Positions 59,494 through 64,000 of a stretch of 64,000 bases of DNA are shown here, piece after piece. The stretch's first letter is position 1. Every line of letters begins with the position of its first letter. The notes below the pieces were generated by a model, which was given only the letters and a program-made list of their open reading frames with translations, was not told the origin of the DNA and ran no database searches. The stretch is taken from NCBI GenBank assembly GCA_044350895.1, contig JBILGT010000001.1, positions 1 to 64,000 of the forward strand, given 5' to 3'. The DNA is from OMIS01 sp044350895 (GTDB lineage: Bacteria > Patescibacteriota > Microgenomatia > UBA1400 > PJMF01). Both the position numbers and the translations under genes were made by a program.

Positions 59494-59952
59494 TTATGAG
59501 AGTGTTTTTGCTAATTGCGCTGCCCATTGTTTTATTTTAACCGTATTTTCCTGTTCGTATATATAAAATTGATCTAACTTGAGAGATTCAGTCACCAGTT
59601 CTCCTTGTAACTTTGCAACCATTTCTTCAATATGACCAACTGCGCCACAGAAATAGGTGTAGTTCATATCACCAAGACCCATTATTGCAAATTTTTTGCC
59701 AGGGAAGGTGTCTGCGCCGATGTTTTTACTAAATGTTTCATAGTCTTCGTGTGGCATACCTTGCTGTCCACTGTAATCCCAACTTGGCGAAGCAAGAATT
59801 ACAAGATCTGCATTTTTAATGTTGTCTGATTTGACGTCTCGAGCAAGCATGATTTCTGTGGAATGTCCACGTTGTTGTAGTTCTTCTGCCAAAGTATGAA
59901 CGGCAGTGAAGGTGCTATTTGAATATGTCGCGTACGCGAGGAAGATGTTCAT
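59494..59952 (-). CDS. Flavodoxin
   Basis: 152 residues. The FMN phosphate loop is YATYSNSTFTAV near the N-terminus. The segment VILASPSWDYSGQQG holds the isoalloxazine-flanking part, and FAIMGLGDMNYTYFCGAV the second. It is a single-electron carrier of low potential. As the first gene of the oxidoreductase operon it is likely the electron acceptor in place of ferredoxin (inference). Confidence 0.88.
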   Translation of the reverse strand: MNIFLAYATYSNSTFTAVHTLAEELQQRGHSTEIMLARDVKSDNIKNADLVILASPSWDYSGQQGMPHEDYETFSKNIGADTFPGKKFAIMGLGDMNYTYFCGAVGHIEEMVAKLQGELVTESLKLDQFYIYEQENTVKIKQWAAQLAKTLS

Positions 59953-59987
59953 AGTGATCCATTATACGCCAAAATAAGATCAGTTGG

Positions 59988-60662
59988 CTAGTTTTGCTTC
60001 AGGTTCTTGATTGCCTCATGCAGATAGGCAGGAGAACCATGACCTGCCAACACGAGTGTGTCAGGCGGAAGCTTTTGCAGTTTGGCTAATGATGCATGGA
60101 GTTGCATGATGTCTGAGTAGCGAAAATCAGTGCGAGTCATTCCTTCTTTGAAAATAGTATCTCCCGTGAAGAGTACACGCTGGCCAGGATATGAGCCATC
60201 ATTACCTGATATTTTTGCTGCAGGTGCATTGTAGAGACAGATACTGCCCGGTGTATGCCCAGGAGTTTCTATAACAGTTAGTGAACACTCTCCAAAAGAT
60301 ATTTTTTCTTTTGAAAAAAGTTCAGTTTGTGGGACGGGAACAGGATCTACCGTGTGCCTCAGCCAGTGCTCTGCACTTTGGCGAGCATTCTCAATAAGTG
60401 ATCGATCTGCAGGATGTAAGTACACTGGTACTTCAAAATTCATCATCAATTCAAGCAGCCCCAAACAATGATCAAAGTGCCCATGTGTTAACACAATCCC
60501 CTCAAGATTGAGTTGTAACTCAAGTAAATGTTCGCTTATCATGTCGCCACTATCTGCTGGGTCGATGACAAGTGCTCTACGAGTTTTAGTACACCAGACG
60601 ATATAGCAGTTGGTCTGTAACTCGCCAAGATTTAGAACTGTGTAGTCAATCAATGCGTGCAT
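59988..60662 (-). CDS. MBL-fold metallo-hydrolase (glyoxalase II-like)
   Basis: 224 residues. The metal motif THGHFDHCLG (~78-87), then ETPGHTPGSICLY, FTGDTIF and a final AGHGSP match the glyoxalase-II/hydroxyacylglutathione-hydrolase type. Substrate unknown. The gene follows the M50 protease gene by 3 bp on the same strand, so the two are co-transcribed. Confidence 0.85.
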   Translation of the reverse strand: MHALIDYTVLNLGELQTNCYIVWCTKTRRALVIDPADSGDMISEHLLELQLNLEGIVLTHGHFDHCLGLLELMMNFEVPVYLHPADRSLIENARQSAEHWLRHTVDPVPVPQTELFSKEKISFGECSLTVIETPGHTPGSICLYNAPAAKISGNDGSYPGQRVLFTGDTIFKEGMTRTDFRYSDIMQLHASLAKLQKLPPDTLVLAGHGSPAYLHEAIKNLKQN

Positions 60663-60665
60663 ACT

Positions 60666-61334
60666 TTACAAGAGTGAGACTATAAATTGAGTTAGTGAAA
60701 GGTAGACACTCACCACAACATCAATAATTGGTGTAATCAAGAAAGAAACAGGTGATCGTCCACCACTGAGCGGTAGAATTAAAGCAATTAAAATAAAGGT
60801 CCCATATCGAGACATCATACTTTCATACTCATAGGCCATTCTTCGTGGCAGAAGAGCAACGAGGATTTTCCCTCCGTCCAGCGGGTGAACGGGGACAAGA
60901 TTGAAAATGGCGAGCATACAGTTGTAGAAAATACCAAAGCTCAAAATTACTTGCGCCCATTCCATTGGTATATGGAGAAAAACAGTCAAAACTGGTATCA
61001 CAATGGCCAGCAAAAGTGCGAGCAGCAGATTGGAAACAGGACCAGCAAGCGCAATCAGTGCTGCTTCTTTAACAGGATCTTTCAGATTGTGCGGGTCAAA
61101 CATAACTGGTTTGCCCCAGCCAAATCCAGCAAAAAAGAGTAGTGCGGTGCCAAGCAGATCTAGATGCGCGAGTGGATTGAGGGTTACACGGCCTTGATAT
61201 CGAGGTGTCGGATCACCAAGATGATCTGCTGCCCAGGCATGAGCAAACTCATGAACAGTAATGGCAACCACAAGTATAAGTGCTACGATCACAAAGAGAA
61301 CTGGCTGTGCAAAAAGTAAACTAATCAAACCCAT
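60666..61334 (-). CDS. Site-2-type (M50) membrane metalloprotease
   Basis: 222 residues from the ATG at 61334, 6 bp after the box TGGTATAAT on this strand. Zinc motif HEFAH is at 28-32 in the second half of the first helix, and the third ligand is in NLVPVHPLDGGKIL (~142-155). About five membrane helices. The short form lacks a PDZ domain and resembles the archaeal/rhodopsin-like M50 branch. It cleaves substrates within the membrane; the target is unknown. Confidence 0.88.
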   Translation of the reverse strand: MGLISLLFAQPVLFVIVALILVVAITVHEFAHAWAADHLGDPTPRYQGRVTLNPLAHLDLLGTALLFFAGFGWGKPVMFDPHNLKDPVKEAALIALAGPVSNLLLALLLAIVIPVLTVFLHIPMEWAQVILSFGIFYNCMLAIFNLVPVHPLDGGKILVALLPRRMAYEYESMMSRYGTFILIALILPLSGGRSPVSFLITPIIDVVVSVYLSLTQFIVSLL

Positions 61335-61340
61335 TACTTC

Positions 61341-61349
61341 ATTATACCA
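61341..61349 (-). promoter_or_regulatory. Extended -10 promoter of M50 gene
   Basis: Read on the minus strand: TGGTATAAT, 6 bp from the start codon at 61334. Leaderless transcription is expected. Confidence 0.65.
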
Positions 61350-61401
61350 AAGAAACCTCAGTAGACCAGTTGCGCCCCTTTGCTTGGGATTCTTGTCATG
61401 A

Positions 61402-61407
61402 TATAAT
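61402..61407 (+). promoter_or_regulatory. Promoter of rpmB
   Basis: TATAAT, 9 bp before the ATG at 61417. It is divergent from the M50 promoter 55 bp away. Confidence 0.5.
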
Positions 61408-61416
61408 CCCAAAGTT

Positions 61417-61632
61417 ATGTCAAGTTACGCTTTTAAATATTCATCCAAAGCCAGCACCGGAAACAAAGTTTCTCACGCTAAAAATCGTAGTAAACGCGCT
61501 TTTCGCTATAATCTTCATACAGTCACTGTTGTGATTGATGGAGCAAAGCAACGCATGAAAGTACCAGCACGTGTACTCAAAATGCTCAAGAAAAGTGGAG
61601 TCACTACTCACTTCAAAAAAACTGCTGCTTAA
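61417..61632 (+). CDS. rpmB: Ribosomal protein bL28
   Basis: 71 residues. GNKVSHAKNRSKRAFRYNLHTV and VVIDGAKQRMKVPARVLKMLKKSG, in parts, give the bL28 pattern. The N-terminal Cys pair of zinc-type bL28 is absent. It is very basic. The stop overlaps the convergent fmt stop by 4 bp. Confidence 0.85.
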   Translation: MSSYAFKYSSKASTGNKVSHAKNRSKRAFRYNLHTVTVVIDGAKQRMKVPARVLKMLKKSGVTTHFKKTAA

Positions 61633-62594
61633 TTTTCCAGAGAATTTTTGATTTCGTTCCAAGAAGCTGGCGTTTTTCCTTCTATTTGTGCTTGTGTAAT
61701 AACAAGCTGATTATTTTCCACTTCTGTTTGCAAGATTTTCATTCTTTTTTCACCTTTTGTAGTGGGAACTAATGTCCACAAACCAGGCCATGGCTGAAAA
61801 GCGTAGGTGGCGTGGTGAATCAACTGAGCAAGTGAACCATGCTGCTGTAGAGCTGCGGCGAGGACAGTCGAAAGAGCTGGTTTGTCATTATTTTTCGCAA
61901 TATAAGTGTCTGTGCTTTGTGCGAGTTTGAGAACTTCCCAAGGTATAAAACTATCTTCCTTTTTGAATCTTCCTGCAATTGGGGTGGGAGAGTGTTCTGG
62001 TTGGGGTGTTGCCACCCTATGTTCAGCAAAATCTACTAAGATTGTGGGCAGCTGTGTTGAAACAAGTGAAAAAGCATGGTTGTAGTACTCAGTTTGTGTC
62101 CAGTTTTCTTCAGTCACAAACGGAAGCTGGGCAATGATGTCACCTTGATCAAGTTTTTCTGTAACGGTAATAACACTGACAGCGGTCTCACGTTCACCGT
62201 AGAGAAGACAAAATTGACCAGGCGAGCTTCCACGCCAGCGAGGAAGCAGTGACGGGTGAATGTTGACGGGTTTGATATTTGGCCATTCCAGAAGCCAGTT
62301 CGGCACCATGTAGCCAAAATCAACGACAAGTAAAAAATCTGGTTTCTCGATTTTTTGCAGTTCAGCTTGCATCAAATCGTCAATTTTTTGTGAAATCAAA
62401 ACACTGGGAATATTATTTTTCTGGGCAAAAGTATGAAGCGGGTTTGGTGTGACAATCTGTTCACGACCTATTGGTTTGGGTATTGGTGTGAGAACGCCCG
62501 TAATAACACACTCTGAACTCTCAAAAAGTGATTGTGCACACATGCGAGTGTGGTGTGTTGAGCCTGCAATAACAACTGAAAAAGGTTTCGGCAT
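61629..62594 (-). CDS. fmt: Methionyl-tRNA formyltransferase
   Basis: 321 residues. It formylates initiator Met-tRNA. The N-terminal Rossmann domain has VVIAGSTHHTRMCAQSLF, VDFGYMVPNWLLEW, then NIHPSLLPRWRGSSPGQF with the catalytic Asn/His, and EKLDQGDIIAQ with the Asp. The C-terminal OB domain is present. It lies 3 bp after def, the usual pairing of formylation and deformylation. Confidence 0.92.
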   Translation of the reverse strand: MPKPFSVVIAGSTHHTRMCAQSLFESSECVITGVLTPIPKPIGREQIVTPNPLHTFAQKNNIPSVLISQKIDDLMQAELQKIEKPDFLLVVDFGYMVPNWLLEWPNIKPVNIHPSLLPRWRGSSPGQFCLLYGERETAVSVITVTEKLDQGDIIAQLPFVTEENWTQTEYYNHAFSLVSTQLPTILVDFAEHRVATPQPEHSPTPIAGRFKKEDSFIPWEVLKLAQSTDTYIAKNNDKPALSTVLAAALQQHGSLAQLIHHATYAFQPWPGLWTLVPTTKGEKRMKILQTEVENNQLVITQAQIEGKTPASWNEIKNSLEN

Positions 62595-62597
62595 AGT

Positions 62598-63158
62598 TTA
62601 GACAAACTGTAACAGTGATTTATCAATTTCTTCCATTTTTTTTCGATCAGGATTTTCTTTGAAAATCGGTAAGTCAAGCTCAAGAGAGTAGTCAGTAAAT
62701 AAAACTCCTTCTAAGTGATCAAACTCATGTTGGACTACGCGAGCCGCAAAGTCTTCAAAGTCATCTTGTTCCGTCACAAATTTGTCGCCCTTAATAACCT
62801 GATACTCAAGCGTTAACCATTCCCATCGGGGAACAGGCCCATAAATACCAGGAATTGAAAGACAACCTTCAAGATAAGGGTCTTTTTCATCTGGACCAAA
62901 GGTTTTTTCTTTACTGTGTTCCACGATGACTGGGTTGATGAAAGAACGCAAATCACGATTGTGTTCGTCAAGATTGATAGTGAAAATTCGTTTTGATCTG
63001 TCTACTTGTGGTGCAGCAAGCCCAACACCTTTAGGTTTGGTTGTTTCGACCAGTGTCTGCTCTAGATCACCGATGAAATCAATCAATTTCTTATCGAGCG
63101 TTGTGACAGCTGTAGCAACTTGTCGTAATGTGTCGTGAGGGATGGTAATTATTTTCAT
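62598..63158 (-). CDS. def: Peptide deformylase
   Basis: 186 residues. All three motifs are present: GVGLAAPQ (44-51), EGCLS (97-101) and HEFDH (144-148), with metal ligands C99, H144 and H148. It removes formyl from nascent proteins. The start overlaps the upstream gene's stop (ATGA, 63155-63158), and fmt follows directly. Confidence 0.95.
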   Translation of the reverse strand: MKIITIPHDTLRQVATAVTTLDKKLIDFIGDLEQTLVETTKPKGVGLAAPQVDRSKRIFTINLDEHNRDLRSFINPVIVEHSKEKTFGPDEKDPYLEGCLSIPGIYGPVPRWEWLTLEYQVIKGDKFVTEQDDFEDFAARVVQHEFDHLEGVLFTDYSLELDLPIFKENPDRKKMEEIDKSLLQFV

Positions 63159-64000
63159 TTTTTTTGTGCTGACAGTGAGGCTAATTTATCCTGTGCCAAC
63201 TTATTGTTTGGATTAATATTTTGCAGCATATAGGTCAGCTGTGTAATTGCGTCCTGAGTTTTGCCTTGTTTTTCATATTCTTGTGCCAGTTGCCACCGTG
63301 CACTTTCATAATTTGGTTTGAGTGCAATTGTTTCTTGGAGACGTTGCACTCCTTCAGATGGATTATTCATCCAGAATTCGATAAGCCCCAGATTATACAG
63401 CAACTTTGCATCAGTAGGCGCAAGTGTGAGGGCTTGCTGTAGAATACTTTTGGCTTCAGGAAGTAGCCTCGAGTCTATCTGGGCGAGGTTAATTAGAATC
63501 CGGGCTCTTGTTTTATAAAAGTTAATTTGTCTTGGGTTGAGATTGAGAACGACATCACTTGCCTCAAGTGCACGGCGGGTTAATTCTGCAGCCTGTGTAG
63601 CTTGGCCAGCATTTGCAAAATGCATTGCATAGACTGCATATTGATCGGCCAATGTATCATAAAATATTGCTTCTTCAGGGCTTTTGCTTATAGCAACGGA
63701 AAGTTCTTCGAGACCTAACTCTAATTCTCCCTGTTCAAGCAGTGCTCTACCTCGAGTATATGACATATCCGCTGTCCAGTATGTATAGGTTCTGTATATT
63801 CCAAACAAACTTACTAAACTGATAACAACAATCGTCATATGTTGCCAACTTGCTAACTGATGGGGGGCTGAAGTTGCAGGAAGTAGTGGCGCTTCAAAAA
63901 TTTCTGAAAGAGCGAAATACAAGAACATGATAATCGCAACCATAACTGTTGAAAAACCAAAAAAGTTGGAGATGCTGAGCGCAATAACACCCGCAATTAA
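63155..64000 (-). CDS. O-antigen-ligase-like membrane protein with TPR tail (partial)
   Basis: The frame is open to the right edge, so the N-terminus is missing; 281 residues are visible. The first ~75 residues are hydrophobic helices (NFFGFSTVMVAIIMFLYFALS, then MTIVVISLVSLFGIY), like the end of Wzy/O-antigen ligase proteins. The rest is a tetratricopeptide region (GRALLEQGELELGLEELSVA, LLYNLGLIEFWMNNPSEGVQ, ARWQLAQEYEKQGKTQDA). Such fusions polymerise or attach surface glycans. An internal ATG at 63943 is not needed as a start. Confidence 0.7.
   Translation of the reverse strand, partial: LIAGVIALSISNFFGFSTVMVAIIMFLYFALSEIFEAPLLPATSAPHQLASWQHMTIVVISLVSLFGIYRTYTYWTADMSYTRGRALLEQGELELGLEELSVAISKSPEEAIFYDTLADQYAVYAMHFANAGQATQAAELTRRALEASDVVLNLNPRQINFYKTRARILINLAQIDSRLLPEAKSILQQALTLAPTDAKLLYNLGLIEFWMNNPSEGVQRLQETIALKPNYESARWQLAQEYEKQGKTQDAITQLTYMLQNINPNNKLAQDKLASLSAQKK

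Noticed and set aside
59456..59527. Longer start at 59527 for the oxidoreductase alpha subunit
   Set aside because: The extension overlaps the flavodoxin coding region and does not match the family N-terminus, which begins near the ATG at 59455.

Overview
The window looks like a chromosome piece of a Candidate Phyla Radiation (Patescibacteria) bacterium, most likely of the Microgenomates group. This is an inference from gene content and style, since there is no rRNA. The genome is compact and AT-rich by eye. It carries many signal-anchored surface proteins with CPR-typical tails, dockerin/cohesin-like modules, DUF5674, small lineage-specific proteins, and a com DNA-uptake set. All start and stop codons used are standard.

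Layout. 1-1954 (minus, runs off the left edge) is a membrane-anchored surface fibre protein with a tyrosine-recombinase-type core-binding domain at its N-terminus. A PaaX-like regulator follows (2492-3244), then a minus-strand cell-surface cluster (3882-11009): two Ig/DUF916-like anchored proteins, two secreted proteins sharing a C-terminal motif, a multi-domain membrane protein and a coiled-coil membrane protein. 11016-16710 reads leuS (with a leader-peptide attenuator), comEA, and a comEC split into two genes. 17253-20991 is argS, an M16 peptidase and ndk. 21169-30205 mixes regulators, tRNAs, an HD protein, a PEGA/beta-propeller protein, a divergent MreB-like protein, a nuclease-like enzyme, murD and a WecG/TagA glycosyltransferase. 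31593-32545 is rplJ-rplL with its leader. 32765-35973 holds two further attenuators, a structured RNA and thrS. 36576-44790 contains two dockerin-bearing surface proteins and one cohesin-like membrane protein around the secE-nusG-rplK-rplA operon. Then come galU, a probable 6S RNA, three tRNAs, rpmG, small unknown genes, two broken genes, an amidase, a TfoX-N protein and a nucleotidyltransferase. Next are a flavodoxin / 2-oxoacid oxidoreductase operon, an MBL hydrolase, a site-2-type protease, rpmB, and fmt-def followed by an O-antigen-ligase/TPR protein that runs off the right edge.

How the genes work together. Translation genes (three aminoacyl-tRNA synthetases, six ribosomal proteins, seven tRNAs, fmt, def) are interspersed with envelope genes (murD, MreB-like, glycosyltransferases, amidase, surface and cohesin/dockerin proteins) and DNA-uptake genes.

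The most notable signals are regulatory. leuS and thrS are each preceded by a short ORF rich in the cognate codons (Leu, or eight consecutive Thr codons). Each ORF is followed by mutually exclusive antiterminator and terminator hairpins, the classic ribosome-mediated attenuation design. A third element of identical architecture lies at 32807-32946 in front of small unknown genes. Many genes have a -10 box 6-9 nt from the start codon, which points to leaderless mRNAs. A perfect 35-bp palindrome covers the promoter and start codon of an HTH-phosphoribosyltransferase fusion gene.
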